Source: Mixia osmundae IAM 14324 (taxonomy: Eukaryota; Basidiomycota; Mixiomycetes; Mixiales; Mixiaceae). From it: a DNA stretch of 64,000 nt. The translations under genes were made by a program, and so were the position numbers. The notes below the pieces were generated by a model, which ran no database searches, had not been told where the DNA came from, and worked only from the letters and a program-made list of their open reading frames with translations. Each line of letters opens with the position of its first letter. Within the stretch, counting starts at the first letter, position 1. Where the stretch lies: contig NW_014575547.1 of assembly GCF_000708205.1 (NCBI RefSeq), forward strand, positions 62,001 to 126,000. The letters run 5' to 3'. Shown one piece after another: positions 34,015-45,459 of this stretch.

Positions 34015-35046
34015 ATGACAGATGCAAGGCAGAGAAGGCTCATGAAGGAGATCAGAGACTGCGCAAGGGATGCGAGCACTTCCGGCATCACCATACGATT
34101 AGCAGGCGCAGATCTCGACGAGGATCCCGGATCCGCTTTGGCGTCGGGCGGCGACATCTCCCATCTCATCGGCGTCTTCAAAGGTCCAGAAAGCTCGCCC
34201 TATGAGGGAGGCATCTTTGAAGGCTCGTACGAAGCTGCACAGAGCAGTATCAGGCTGATCGGCGATACGTGACGAGCAGTGGATATTGTCGTGCCGCCCA
34301 CTTATCCGTTCCAGTGAGCTCTGTGCGCCCTTTGCAGCTCAAGAGGATGCTGAACAGTCCTTGCGCTCGCCAGGCCACTCAAGATGAAGTTCATTACAAA
34401 GGTACATCGTCAGGCAAATGATGATGGACATGCTCACGCGACCGGTAGACCTACCATCCCAATGTCAGCTCACAAAGCGGCGCCATCTGTCTCGACATCC
34501 TCAAAGGTCAGCCTCTGTTCGCTTGAGTGATGCCGAGCTGACGAGCAAAGGCAGATGCGTGGACGCCCGTACTGACGCTCAAAACGGCGCTTGTCTCGCT
34601 ACAAAGCTTGCTATGCTCGCCGGAGCCAAACGATCCACAAGACGCCGAAGTAGCCAAAGTATTCCTCACAGATCGCAAGCAGTTCGATGACACTGCCAAA
34701 TACTGGACAACCGTACGTCAAGCCTGCCCGCGTGCACGCGAAAGAGGGCGCTCACACTCGTGCAGGTTTACGCGGGGGGCGATCGAGCTGCAAAGAGCAA
34801 ATTAGGGCCAGACGGCAAGCCTGTAGCGCTAGACGAGATCCAGCTCAATGGTCTCAGCCATGAGCACGTCAAGCAGTGTGTCCTCATCTGCCACTAATAA
34901 AGACTATGACCCAAGACTAGCTCAGGTTCGTCGATATGGGCTTTGAGCAAACGAGAGTCATTCAGACTCTGGCCAAGGTCAACTACCGCGGCAACAATGC
35001 GACGAACATCCCTGACGACACGATTCTCACGGCCCTGCTCGAGTAG
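34015..35046 (+). CDS. UBC1: Ubiquitin-conjugating enzyme E2 with C-terminal UBA domain (Ubc1/UBE2K type)
   Basis: Seven exons give 238 residues. UBC fold motifs are [20 protein letters not shown] joined to [18 protein letters not shown], and the active-site Cys in [10 protein letters not shown], with [19 protein letters not shown] after the next splice. A C-terminal UBA domain follows ([15 protein letters not shown]...ALLE). This layout is Ubc1/UBE2K, an E2 that extends Lys48-linked ubiquitin chains for proteasomal degradation. Intron 1 (34223-34279) must be GC-AG: only the donor GAAG|GCTCGT gives the invariant FEVDI. The other introns are GT-AG, 47-60 bp. Six introns in a 717-nt coding sequence is the highest density here. 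Confidence 0.93.
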
Positions 35047-35091
35047 ATCTACGCAAAGTTAAATGCCATCCTTGTTGTACCAACGCGCAAT

Positions 35092-36876
35092 CTACATCGA
35101 ATCTGTCTCTTCAGCAATGAGTAGAGCTGCCTTTTCGCCCAGTGCCAGTGCGACTGCTGCAGGATTGCCAGAGACGGTATCGGGCAGTATGGAGAGATCG
35201 ATCACTTTCAGTCGTGCTACGCCGTGGACATTCATGCGCGTATCGACTACGCCACCCTCGCCGAGTGGCCGCATAGGCAGCGTCCCCATCGGATGAGCAG
35301 TCGTACTGATGGTCGCCCGCACCCACTCTGCAATGATATCATCATCTTCAGAGCTATACTCGAGCATTCCTTCGGCTTTCTGAGCCGGTCCGTCCACGTC
35401 GAGCGACATGCAGCGAGCCGTCGAGTGATCTGGAAAGCGAGGATGAAAAGCGGCAGCCTCGCCACGATACGCAGGCAGTCGACGCATGATCTCGCGCGAC
35501 TTCTTGTATGCCCAGATGGCCACCTCCATATCCTGCTCGCAGCTCAGATATCCCGCATCGAACACAGCCGGCACAGCAGGATCGGTGCTTCGGATGTGAA
35601 TAGAGCCAGAGCTTTGGGGGTGTAGCATGACCAAACCGGCCGTCAGGTACTTGCCCGAGGCCAAATCGCCAGTACGAGCAGCTTGCAAACCTGGCACGAA
35701 CACGAGTTGGAGCAGGGGTCGATCGACCCAGTATGCAAAGCGCTCGCGCCAGTACTGCTTGAATCCTTGTGACATGTTCATGAGTGTGTCCTTGCATGGG
35801 CGGAGCTTGCATCCGACGTCAATGTAATTTGTCGACAGCGGTCCTGTGCCGCTTTTGAAAGATAGACGAGCTGTCGTCACTGCGTCTGACTCGGCGCAGA
35901 ATAGCGCGTCAAGCGTGTTCGTGTCATTTCCAGCGCGATAGACCGTCTTGAGGTTCGGATGGTCCCGATAGGTTGCACCGATGCCGGGTACAGCGGCGAG
36001 AACAGGTATGCCGAGTGCTTTGAGGATGTTAGGACGGCCGAGTCCTGAACGCTCCAATATAGCAGGCGAGGCGAGCGCGCCTGCGCCAAGGATGACAAGC
36101 TTCCGAGCGTGACAGGTGAGCATGGTGCGTTCCATTCTGACTGCTGTTGCCGATGGGCCGGCCGTACAACGTATAGGCTCGCGATAGATAACCACGCCCG
36201 TGGCTTCTTTATCAGCGTCGAAGAGGATTCTATCGACGCGGTGGCCCATGAGAACTTCTATATTGGTGCAGGTCGCGCGAGCAGGTGTGAGCATACAACT
36301 CGCTGGATCTTGTCGCTTGCCGTCTGCAACAAATCGAGGCCAGAACTGCACAGAGTGACCAAGCTGTCTGTCTGCGTCAAAAGGAATGCCTTGATTTTCG
36401 CAAGCTTGCACGAATTGTGTGACCAGATCCGAAGAAGCAGTCTCGCCCACGCTGGCTTTGACTGCGCCGAGCGATCTGTCAACGAGTGGCATCATAGAGT
36501 GACAATCGAAGCCCTCGCTTCCCATTGCGTCAAAGTCGCTCGCGAGCGGCTTGGTGTATTGCAGCCAATGCATCTGAGATGAGCCGCCAAGAGCATGACC
36601 TGTAGGTACGACGACGGGTCGACGCGCACCGAGATGTGGCGAAGGCGTGGCAATGTGATAGTCCACGGTCGCACTGTTCGGCACGAGATGACTGAGGAAC
36701 AAGCCTGGCGTGGAAACAGCGGGGTTCAGCGTCTGATCCTCGCCTTTCTCGATGATGAGAATTGAGAGATCTGGCCTCAAGTGAGCAAGTCGAGTCGCAG
36801 CGACGAGTGAGGCTGTCCCTCCGCCGATGAAGAGCACATCGCATTGCTTCGCCGCTTCAGACATCTCACTCGACAT
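35092..36876 (-). CDS. GMC-family FAD-dependent oxidoreductase
   Basis: Single-exon gene of 594 residues from MSSEMSEAA. The FAD dinucleotide motif is DVLFIGGGTASLVAATRLA, with Glu in ILIIEKGE. The GMC signature region includes PTGHALGGSSQMHWLQYTKP, and the second signature is around LVILGAGALASPAILERSG. The C-terminal catalytic part has TTAHPMGTLPMRP (catalytic His) and the SGNPAAVALALGEKAALLI segment, in which Asn holds the second catalytic position, as in alcohol oxidases. Substrate cannot be assigned. An in-frame extension of 29 residues upstream reaches 36963 but has no ATG before 36876. It lies between UBC1 (convergent, 45 bp) and TMEM14. Confidence 0.9.
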   Translation of the reverse strand: MSSEMSEAAKQCDVLFIGGGTASLVAATRLAHLRPDLSILIIEKGEDQTLNPAVSTPGLFLSHLVPNSATVDYHIATPSPHLGARRPVVVPTGHALGGSSQMHWLQYTKPLASDFDAMGSEGFDCHSMMPLVDRSLGAVKASVGETASSDLVTQFVQACENQGIPFDADRQLGHSVQFWPRFVADGKRQDPASCMLTPARATCTNIEVLMGHRVDRILFDADKEATGVVIYREPIRCTAGPSATAVRMERTMLTCHARKLVILGAGALASPAILERSGLGRPNILKALGIPVLAAVPGIGATYRDHPNLKTVYRAGNDTNTLDALFCAESDAVTTARLSFKSGTGPLSTNYIDVGCKLRPCKDTLMNMSQGFKQYWRERFAYWVDRPLLQLVFVPGLQAARTGDLASGKYLTAGLVMLHPQSSGSIHIRSTDPAVPAVFDAGYLSCEQDMEVAIWAYKKSREIMRRLPAYRGEAAAFHPRFPDHSTARCMSLDVDGPAQKAEGMLEYSSEDDDIIAEWVRATISTTAHPMGTLPMRPLGEGGVVDTRMNVHGVARLKVIDLSILPDTVSGNPAAVALALGEKAALLIAEETDSM

Positions 36877-36963
36877 TAGGAGTTTTGTCGTAGGAGAAGG
36901 TAAGCAGGTCTGAGAGAGCAGCAGGAGAAGAGCAGGTCCATGCGGCAGATCTCGATCCGACAA

Positions 36964-37393
36964 TCAGTATCCGACTCGATCTCGGTACAGCTTATTCAGG
37001 TAGAAGCCTCCGGCCAGCAGAGAAGTGACGGCAAGGGCTTGCGGTATTGGTCCTTTCCGGAATCGAGGCACGGAAGAGGCCAAGAGCACGGCGGACGCTC
37101 CTGCTCGTGGTGCTGCATCAGTGCTCGTCGCATAGTCTGGGCTTGCAGGTCTCGCACCTGCTGCAATCTCGTGACCATAGTCTGCGCCGGTCTGAAGTCT
37201 GTAGCCTGCAAGTGCATATGCTGAGCCGACGACGAGGCCTGCGATGAGGGAAGGACGAGAGCGAGTTCGGGCAAAGCCAGCTGCGCCTCCCAGCATGCAG
37301 ATCCTGCGGTTGCAATAAGAGGATCAGTCTCATCGGTCTGCTTCTCTGGCTATCGACACACCCTGCCATAGTGTAAGCTGGATGCTGTGACAT
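36964..37393 (-). CDS. TMEM14-family membrane protein
   Basis: Two exons give 123 residues: MSQHPAYTMAG joined across a 58-bp intron to ICMLGGAAGFARTRSRPSLI. Four hydrophobic segments follow the family pattern, including AGLVVGSAYALAGYRLQTG, GASAVLLASSVPRFRKG and ALAVTSLLAGGFYLNKLY. TMEM14 proteins are small four-helix proteins of mitochondrial or ER membranes; TMEM14C is involved in porphyrin transport in animals, but the fungal role is not established. The stop lies about 87 bp from the GMC gene on the same strand. Confidence 0.87.
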
Positions 37394-37497
37394 GTTGTAG
37401 AGCCCGAGACCTTGACGAGCTGTCTCTTTGCGCCAGTCGCGACGCAGCACGCACAAAATCCCAAAGCGTGCAACAATCAGAAAACGGACTACAAAGC

Positions 37498-39359
37498 TCA
37501 CTGAGTCGGCGGCATCTCATCTCGCGCCATGGCGCGTTTCCGCTTGCGCTCCTCCCAGCTCTCCAGATGCCCGTCCTCTTTCTGCACGCGCACTGTTCAG
37601 CACAGTGGAACGGAAGGGATGGCAAGTGACGTACGGCAGCCACGAAAGCAGCCAGATCTAGCAGACCTGCAAGCGATTCTTGTCCGACAGTCTTGATCTC
37701 TTCCGGCGGCAGAAGGAAGCCGTAGACGCCCAGATCACGTAGTTCGGCAGCGTATGACCAGACAACGCCAGCTGCGCCATACGTCCAATCGAGTGAATCG
37801 CCAGCAGCAGTGTAAGAGATCTCACACCGGCTTCCCGTCTGCACAAATGTCAGCCTGACGCTCGAAGATGCGAGCCTACTGACCTCAAAGACTGAGCCGT
37901 GTACCGAGCGAATCGCCTTGGCAGTATCGAGCGCAGCCTCGTACAGATTCTCTGCATCGCCAGGCTGCACTTCGCAGGAATAGCTGAATGGGAACATGAG
38001 CTGCTGTCCGAACGAGTGTACATCCAGATAGGCCGTCACATCGTTGGCCTCGTCTAAGACGTAGTCGGCGATACGCAATGATTCGACGGAGTCAAACGCC
38101 CTGTAGCCTGGGAAGACTTCGTTGCATGGGTTTGGCCGATAGGGCTGTGCCCAGTGATAGCCAAAATTACGATTGATGTCAATGCCGAAGCAGTCCTGTC
38201 CTACTGGCTGGCGAGTCTTCTTCCATAGCCTATCGTCCGTGAACGTATAGGAGTATCCGTCGGGATTGACAGTAGGCACGAATGTGATCTCAAACACATT
38301 GAGGATACGCTGCAATTTCGCCGACACTTCGGTCGAAGCAGCTTCTCGCAAGATCTCAGAGGCCATGTAGAGCACCGTCGAGGGAGCGATCCATTCGCGA
38401 GCATGGGCACCGCCGGTGACGAGGAAGCCTAGCTTGTCCGGGTAGCCGTGTCTGCCTTTCTGCCGTCGGACAGCTTTCTTACTCCATTCTCGGCGAGGAT
38501 GTCGATGCCTCCTGTGGCCACCATGTAGGTATTCCTCTGCTACTGACAGGCCGAGTCGGCTTCTGAGAGCGTAATAGAACGATCTGACTGCATGCTTTGT
38601 GTGATGCCAGTGGTGCTTGACAAAGCCAGAGCGATGATGGTGGCGATGATGCCGCTGATGATGGCGTCCGTGACCATGACTGTGGCGATGGTGGCCTCTC
38701 TTGTGGCATGGAGGTCCGCCCGAGCTGTGAGGATGATCGTGCTCGAAATTGCTAATCTTGAGGCCCAAAATGTCCCGACCCTCGTATGATTTGCCCAGAT
38801 TGACGACCCTCGCAAGCGCTGGATAGTCTGATGCTAGCATACTCAGTATCGAATTGATAGCTTCGGGTGGGTGGAAGATGGAATGAATATCGCCAGGATC
38901 GGTCTCTAAATGCGCAGTCGCGTTCTCGAATGGGTTGGTCGAAGTGCTCATTGTAAACGTGTCACGCAGAGCCTCGAGACTGTGAGGTAGATGTCGTGCT
39001 TCTGTGGATTTGCGGGGCAGTCTGACGACAAAGTGAGACTGTGAAGCTTGCAGTAGATCTGCCTCATCCTTGTGTGACACAGAGTGAGCACGACGCGGTA
39101 TTGCAAGCCAGAGGACGCGTACTTCGAGCGATGCGATGGCCTCTTGCACAGTCTGTTGACTCATGCTTGCATCTGAAGAGTCTAGTCGCAAGAAGAGGTC
39201 GTGGCTATGATCGACGAGTTGGGAGCTCGAGGGATGATGCGCAGTCGGTAGCGCGAAAGTGATCTGTTGCTCGTTCTGATTGTTCGCTACCACACTCGGC
39301 GCAGCAGATGTCACTGCGAGCTGTGCGCCCAGCAGCGCAACGCAGGCTCTGGCTTTCAT
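37498..39359 (-). CDS. M14 zinc carboxypeptidase (ECM14-like) with His-rich insertion
   Basis: Three exons (introns 37839-37883, 45 bp, and a 53-bp intron near 37576-37628) give 587 residues. A signal peptide (about 1-19) is followed by a propeptide-like region and the M14 domain from AINSILSMLASDYPALARVV. Zinc ligands are His and Glu in GGAHAREWI and His in YLDVHSFGQQLMFPF. Substrate-binding residues are in NPDGYSYT and DINRNFGYHW. The catalytic Glu appears intact in SYAAELRDLGVYGFLLP. Between the early domain and the zinc site lies an insertion of roughly 90 residues with a very His/Arg-rich core, similar in place to the insert of fungal Ecm14 proteins. As I recall, yeast Ecm14 is catalytically impaired; this one keeps its Glu, so activity is possible. 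It is secreted or vacuolar. Confidence 0.88.
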
Positions 39360-39506
39360 CCTCGGCCCTCAGTCTCTGGCACACGACCTTGGCTTAACGG
39401 CTGACTGCCACGTCTACCGAATGCGCGATTTGCCGCATTTGCCCGGCGCGACCGACAGACTTGCAACGCTTTCACGACCGTCAAAAGCGCTCTGATTGCA
39501 AGAGTA

Positions 39507-41365
39507 ATGAGCAGTCTGATTGCTCGACGAGTCGCTGGCAGCGCAAGGGTAGCATCTAGATCAGCGAGCAAGCAAGTCGCAGTCGCAAGAGTCCAGCGAG
39601 CCAGTCTTGCTTCCCTCGCGTCTGCAAGCCTTTCCGCGCCAAAATCAGCCTCAATCTCGACAAGAGCTCGCGCATTCTCTTCCAGCGCCATGCTTGCGTC
39701 AGCCGGCAGCGAATCCGCCGAGCGCGGCCAGCCTGATCAGGTACGCAGACGGCGCGCGAAGCTTAGACCGTGCTGAGACGGCTAGCGCAGGAACTGATTG
39801 ATATTGCCAAGTATGTGCACGAATTCAAGATTGACAGCGCCCTTGCCTACGATACTGCTCGGCTCTGTCTCATCGACACACTTGGCTGCGGTCTCGAGGG
39901 ATTGCGGGTGTCGAAGCAATGCTCAAACCTCATGGTAAGCTTCTGCCGGCCCAGTAAAAGACCCCCAGAGCTGAACGCATCACACCTAGGGCCCGGTGGT
40001 CGAAGGCACAGTGGTGCCCAATGGTGCTCGTGTCCCAGGCACAGACTATGTGCTCGACCCAGTACGAGCGGCATTCGATATTGGCACCCAGATCCGCTGG
40101 CTCGACTTTAACGACTGCTTCCTTGCAGCCGAATGGGGTCATCCCTCTGACAACTTGGGCGCCATCATGGCAGTCGCAGACTACCTGTCTCAAGTCAACA
40201 AGGCTTCAGGCAAGCCCGCCCTCAAGGTCAAGGACATCCTCACCGGCATGATTATGGCGCACGAGATCCAAGGCTGTCTCGCGCTCGAGAACTCCTTCAA
40301 CCGCGTCGGCTTAGATCACGTCGTGCTCGTCAAGGTCGCCTCGACGGCTGTCGTCTCAAAGATGATTGGTCTGTCACTCGAGCAGACTATTGATGCCGTC
40401 TCGCATGCCTGGATCGACGGACAATCTCTCCGGACCTACCGTCACGCGCCCAACACCGGCTCGCGCAAGTCTTGGGCTGCCGGTGACGCTTGCGCGCGCG
40501 CCGTCAACATCGCTCTGCTCGTCCAGAAGGGAGAGGTCGGCTACCCGACCGCACTCACTGTACCGACTTGGGGCTTCTACGACGTTGCATTTGGCAAGAA
40601 GCCTTTCAAGTTCCAGCGTCCGTACGGCAGCTATATCATGGTACGCTCCCCGCTCTGATCGCGGACCAAGCTGATTCTGGGTGCAGGAAAATGTGCTCTT
40701 TAAGCTCGCAGCGCCTGCAGAATTCCACGCGCAGACAGCCGTCGAAGGATCATTGATCCTTCACAAGAAGCTGAAGGAGATGGGCAAGAGCTCAGATGAC
40801 ATCAAGGAGGTCAAGATCCGCACTCAAGAAGCTGCCATCCGCATCATCGATAAGAAGGGCAAGCTGCATTCGTTCGCCGACCGAGATCACACTGTGTGTC
40901 CATATCTGATGACGTCAACGACTGACTGACTGACTGCCTTTATTACAGATCAACTACATGACGTCTATCCCGTTGATCTTCGGTCGTCTTGAGCCAGGCG
41001 ACTACCTCGACGAAGTCGCTGCTGATCCTCGCATTGATGAGCTGCGCGCAAAGACCTACTGTGTCCAAGATCAATTCTTCAGCGAGGACTACCACAACCC
41101 AGACAGCCGTTCGATCGGCAACGCCATCACCATCACCCTCAAGGACGGCACAGTGCTTGATGAAGTCGAGATCTTGTATCCGCTCGGTCACATGCGCCGT
41201 CGCGAGGAAGCCAAGCCCGTCCTGAATGCCAAGTTCAAGCGACACATCGATCATTGGTTCCCCGCCGAGCATGTCAAGAAGATCATCGACCTCACTGCTG
41301 ACCAGGCCAAGCTCGAGGCAACGGACGCGGACGAGTTTGCTGCTCTTTGGGTCAAAAAGGCATAA
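39507..41365 (+). CDS. PDH1: Mitochondrial 2-methylcitrate dehydratase (PrpD family)
   Basis: Five exons (introns of 50, 55, 46 and 55 bp) give 550 residues. A long Ser/Arg/Ala-rich presequence (about 75 residues, no acidic residues at first) indicates mitochondrial import. The PrpD core begins at [12 protein letters not shown], with motifs [72 protein letters not shown] and [14 protein letters not shown]. It dehydrates 2-methylcitrate in the methylcitrate cycle that detoxifies propionyl-CoA. Intron 4 contains a (GACT)4 run at 40920-40936. It is tail-to-tail with GRP94 (100 bp). Confidence 0.93.
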
Positions 41366-41465
41366 TTTATGCTGAGTGAGATGTAAGCGAGGATAGAATG
41401 CATGGACAGAGTCGCTCTGCACCTGTGTTAGCATGACGCAGCTTGCATTTTTAGGGGCGATCAGT

Positions 41466-44010
41466 TTAGAGCTCGTCATGCTCGCTAACTGGCTCCTCGG
41501 CCGGCGCTTCTTTGAGTGCGTCAGGCGTGATCTTGTCCTTCAGATCCTTCCAATCTGGCCAATTCTTCGCTTGCTCTTCGATATTGGCTTTCACGCTGTC
41601 TGCTGCATCAGAGACAGCTTCAGCAGCTTGAGTGATAGGCGACGGGTCTACTGGAGGTGCTGGCTTGACATCGACCTTAGGCTGAGCGGTTTCGCTCACG
41701 CCAAGTGATCGTCTAAGCAAGGCCTCGATGCGAGAGAAGTACAGGTTCGCGTCCTTGACGTTGTAGCCAGATTTGACGAGAGAAGTGTCCCAGAGAATGT
41801 TGGTCAGCTCGCTCAAGTCAGCAGCTGCTGTTGCGTTGTCTTCGATATCGGCAACCTTTTCGAGCAAGCCCCTGATGAGAGGATGGTGCGGGTTAATCTC
41901 GAGTATACGCTTGGATTCGCGGATGAACTTGGTCATAAAATCTTCGCCAGTCTTGCCACTCTGTGCTGCCATGAGACGCTCCATGTTGGCAGTCCAGGCG
42001 TACGAGTCTGCGGTGACGGCACAAGGACTGGTCGTCAATCGCGTGCTCAACACAACTGCGGCACCGTCAGCTTGCTCGCTTGCGAATGCAACGAGGCGTA
42101 CCTTCGCTAACGGATGCGTCCAGCTCCTTCTTAAGGTAAGCCACAAGAGGTTCGTATTCCTCCTTGAGCTCTGCCTCTGCAGCCTTTGAGTCATCATCGT
42201 CTTCGTCGCCAAAGATGAGTCCCTTCTTGGCGACGTCCTGGAACTTCATGCCTTCGTACTCCGGCACAGAAGAAGCGATTATCTCGTCCATGGGTTCCGT
42301 CAGGTAGAGCACTTCGTATCCGCGCGCGAGAGCCGTCTCGACAAAAGGGCTCTTCTCGAGGATCTCCTTGCTCTGTCCTGCTCCCGCCATGTAGTACATC
42401 TGCGTCTGGCCCTGCTTCCTGCGAGACACGTAGTCATCGAGGGAAGTGAAATCGTCGACGCTGGTTCTGAATCGGATGAGCTTGAGCAGTCGGGGTGCGA
42501 GCTTCTTGTCCTCGGCATGTGCTAGCTTGAAGGGTGTCGCAGCATACGTATGGAACTCCTTGTACGTTGCGGGATCATTCTTGGCAGCGTTTGTGAACAT
42601 CTCGATCGCTTTTCGCAGGATGGCGCTCTGAATCTGCTTGAGTGAGCGATTGTGCTGGAGTGTATCACGGCCAACATTGAGCGGCAGATCGTCGGCGTCG
42701 ATGACGACTTTGACCCAGTTCAGCCACTTTGGCAAGAACTCGTCGCCCAAATCAGAGGTGATGAAGACGCGTTTGACGTAGAGACGCGCAGAATTCTGCG
42801 ACTGGTAAGACTTTGTGTAGAAGTCGCCGACGATAGTCTTGGGTGCATAGATGAGTGCCTTGAAGGATGTTCTGCCTGCATCGCCGGAGAAGTGGGTCCA
42901 CATGGCCGGTTCGGGCCCTTCTTCTGGAATTGGGTTGCTGTCCTTGTTGAGGACGTTCTTGTAAAAGGAGATGTACTCTTCCGAGGTGACATTCTTTGGA
43001 TCTCGCATCCAGATAGGAGGACGATCGTTGATCCTCGACCACTTTTGAACAGTCACCCGCGTGTCGGCGGCTTTCTTCTTTGGCTTCTCGATAATGTTGC
43101 CATCTTCATCAAACTCAGGCTCGGCAGCGTCATCGATGGCTGACTGGCGAGTGTCTTCGTCATCCCGTGGGATGGTACCCGTCGTCGATGTCCAGAGATA
43201 GATGGGTGCAGACGTGGCAAATTCAGAGTGCTTTGCCACAAGTTCCTTGATCTTGTCTGTGCCGAGGTACTCTTGCGCATCATCTTTGAGGAACCTGCTC
43301 CCAGGCGTCAGAGCGAGCGCACCATTAGCGAGTGAACATACAGAGTGATCTCTGTGCCTCTGCCGAGGGTGATGCCGCGAGGATCCTCTCTGATTTTGAA
43401 CTCTGCCGCGTCTGCCTCGCTCTCAAAGACCCATTGAACGGGATCGTTGTTGGCTTTCGAGGCAACTTGCACGCGATCTGCGACGAGGAAGGAAGAGTAG
43501 AAGCCCAGGCCGAATTGACCTAGACGAGCGGATGAGCTCAAAGCAGGCCATGACGACCACTCAGCGCGTACCGATGAGGTTGGCGCCTGCGCCGGTCTTG
43601 CCCTCGCCAGACTCGAGCTTGCTCAAGAATTCTGATGTACCCGATCTAGCGATCGTTCCCAGGTTCTTCGTGAGGTCCTCCTTGCTCATACCGATGCCAT
43701 AGTCGGTAATCGTGAGCGTCTTCGTGTTGGCATCCGTCTTGATGGATATATTCAGGTAAGGCGCATCCGAATCTGTCAAGATGGTACTGTCCGTGAGAGC
43801 CTGGAACCTCAGCTTCTCGAGAGCGTCGCCTGCGTTGGAGACAAGCTCTCGTAGGAAGACATCTCTGTGATGGTAGAGGTGTGACACGACCACTCGCATG
43901 AGCCGAGCTACGTCCGACTGGAACTGCAGCGTCTCCTCCTCTGCTCGCACAGGTGTGCCTGACCATGCCAGCCAGGCTCCTAGCGCTAGCGCTGCTGATC
44001 TGACCCTCAT
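41466..44010 (-). CDS. Endoplasmin (GRP94), ER-resident Hsp90 ending in HDEL
   Basis: Four exons (introns of 52, 47 and 46 bp) give 799 residues. A signal peptide ([18 protein letters not shown]) precedes the Hsp90 ATPase domain ([48 protein letters not shown]). The middle domain contains [20 protein letters not shown], closer to GRP94 than to cytosolic Hsp90, and [13 protein letters not shown]. The protein ends SEHDEL, a canonical ER-retrieval signal, replacing the MEEVD of cytosolic Hsp90. The start ATG at 44010 is the one that gives the signal peptide. It should fold secretory and membrane clients in the ER lumen. An extended acidic/Lys segment in the charged linker is short. Divergent from MPP6 (117 bp). 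Confidence 0.93.
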
Positions 44011-44127
44011 CTCTGAGCGACTGCTTGTCACAAAGTTGTGGAGGCAGCGAGTCGCGAGAGAGGGCGACGACGACGTGTCGACGTGTCGACCCTTGCAGCC
44101 TTGCAGACGATCTGGCAACTGTCCAAG

Positions 44128-44937
44128 ATGCCTCCTCAGCTCTCATCGACCACGCTCGGGCTCAAGTTCATGCAGAGAGGCAATGCCAACAAATCACAAG
44201 CCACGTCTGAGCCTGCCCAGCCTAGCATCGTCCCTTCACCGAGCGCGATCGCACTTGGCAAACGTCGTGCTCCTTCGCCGCCTGTTGCTGCTCCACCTGC
44301 CGCCGTCAATGGCAAGCTTGCCACAGTCTCGGCAAGCGCACCTGCCGCAAAGCGAGTGCGCTATGTGACGGAAACCTCTCTGCTCAGCTTTCCCTTGGCC
44401 GGCTCTTCATCTGCTGCCACGCCGTTGCAGACTGGCCGAAGAACGTATGGCATCGCCGAGCCAGCACCCGCTGAAGCGAAAGACGAGGAGGAGGCCGCAG
44501 ACAGTGAGACTGAAGCAGAGAAGGAGTCACAGAGGATTCTGGCCAACCTCGCGCCTTCACTTTCCAGCGCGATATCACAGGCGCGCAGACCACAAGACAA
44601 GGCCAAACGGCAGCCGCCACTGTCAGCTCCCACGCCCGAACAGCGCGAAGCGCACCGGCAGAGGGAGGCCCGGCTCGAAGCAGAAGGGACGGAGCGTATC
44701 ATTCCCGTCAAAGAGAAAGCGTCACACGCTGGCAAGTCGGCGAACGGCTTCATGAAGCCAGGCGGCTACGATGCTATCACGGCAGCCGAACCACGCACTG
44801 TCGTACCGGCAGAGCCAGAAGATGGAGACAGCATCAAACCTCAAACGCTGGACGAGATCCGCGCGGCGCAGAAGAAAGACAAGAAAGCAAGGAGGGCGCT
44901 CAGAAAGGCTGCTGCCGCTCAGACAGCCGGAAACTAG
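44128..44937 (+). CDS. MPP6: Mpp6-like nuclear exosome cofactor
   Basis: Intronless gene of 269 residues. The N-terminal motif LSSTTLGLKFMQRGNANK matches the start of Mpp6/MPHOSPH6 proteins, where a L-(L/G)-x-(M/L)-K-F-M-Q-R helix contacts the exosome. The rest is Pro/Ala/Ser-rich with Lys/Glu-rich segments and a C-terminal GGYDAITAAEPR then DEIRAAQKKDKKARRALRKA. Mpp6 tethers the helicase Mtr4 to the nuclear RNA exosome. The call rests mainly on the N-terminal motif. The ATG at 44128 is the first in frame. Confidence 0.7.
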   Translation: MPPQLSSTTLGLKFMQRGNANKSQATSEPAQPSIVPSPSAIALGKRRAPSPPVAAPPAAVNGKLATVSASAPAAKRVRYVTETSLLSFPLAGSSSAATPLQTGRRTYGIAEPAPAEAKDEEEAADSETEAEKESQRILANLAPSLSSAISQARRPQDKAKRQPPLSAPTPEQREAHRQREARLEAEGTERIIPVKEKASHAGKSANGFMKPGGYDAITAAEPRTVVPAEPEDGDSIKPQTLDEIRAAQKKDKKARRALRKAAAAQTAGN

Positions 44938-45045
44938 CACATGAAGCAATCATGCATTGTCTGTTGTCATCCTATGCAGCATATTCAGCCTGTTGTCCTC
45001 GCGGCAATGTTTGCAAACTGACCTCTAGAGAGCGCCGCGCCGCGC

Positions 45046-45459
45046 TCAATGGTGATTCGACTTGTGATGCTTCAGATGCATCTGGTCTGAGGCCTCACCT
45101 CGTCAGCTCGGCAGAAGCGAGCCCAACAGCGGACTCACAGTGAATCGTGTAGCTGATGAGGAAGACGCCGACAATGGCGTGAACGAGCGGAGCCGCGCTA
45201 GCATTCTCTCCATCAAAGTAGCGAGCCTTGTATCTCGCCACAGGGTTCAGTCCGGGCGAGTTGTGGGGCGCAGGTCCCTTGGGCAGCTTCGAGTAAAAGT
45301 CGATGACCCTCGTCATGCGTTGTGCTGTCTTTTGCGCCCCGATAGCATTGGGTGACGCAATCTTGGGCGGTATCAGTGTGCGCAGCCTGCATCCCTCGCT
45401 GCAGATTAGCAGACATTCGGAGGACCTGCTGAGCCGAGAAGAACGCACGAGGAAGCCAT
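45046..45459 (-). CDS. ATP17: ATP synthase subunit f (Atp17)
   Basis: Three exons (introns of 50 and 52 bp) give 103 residues. The conserved block is FYSKLPKGPAPHNSPG, then RYKARYFDGENASAAPLVH and the single membrane helix AIVGVFLISYTIHY, ending MHLKHHKSNHH after the last splice. Subunit f sits in the membrane part of mitochondrial F1Fo ATP synthase, next to subunit a, and supports complex stability. The N-terminus (MASSEGCRLRTLIPP) is a short import sequence. The ATG is in exon 1, 45457-45459. Confidence 0.92.

Noticed and set aside
43290-43324. A 35-bp GC-AG intron in GRP94 after LYVHS
   Set aside because: A normal GTATGT donor 12 bases upstream gives a 47-bp intron and the family sequence [15 protein letters not shown].
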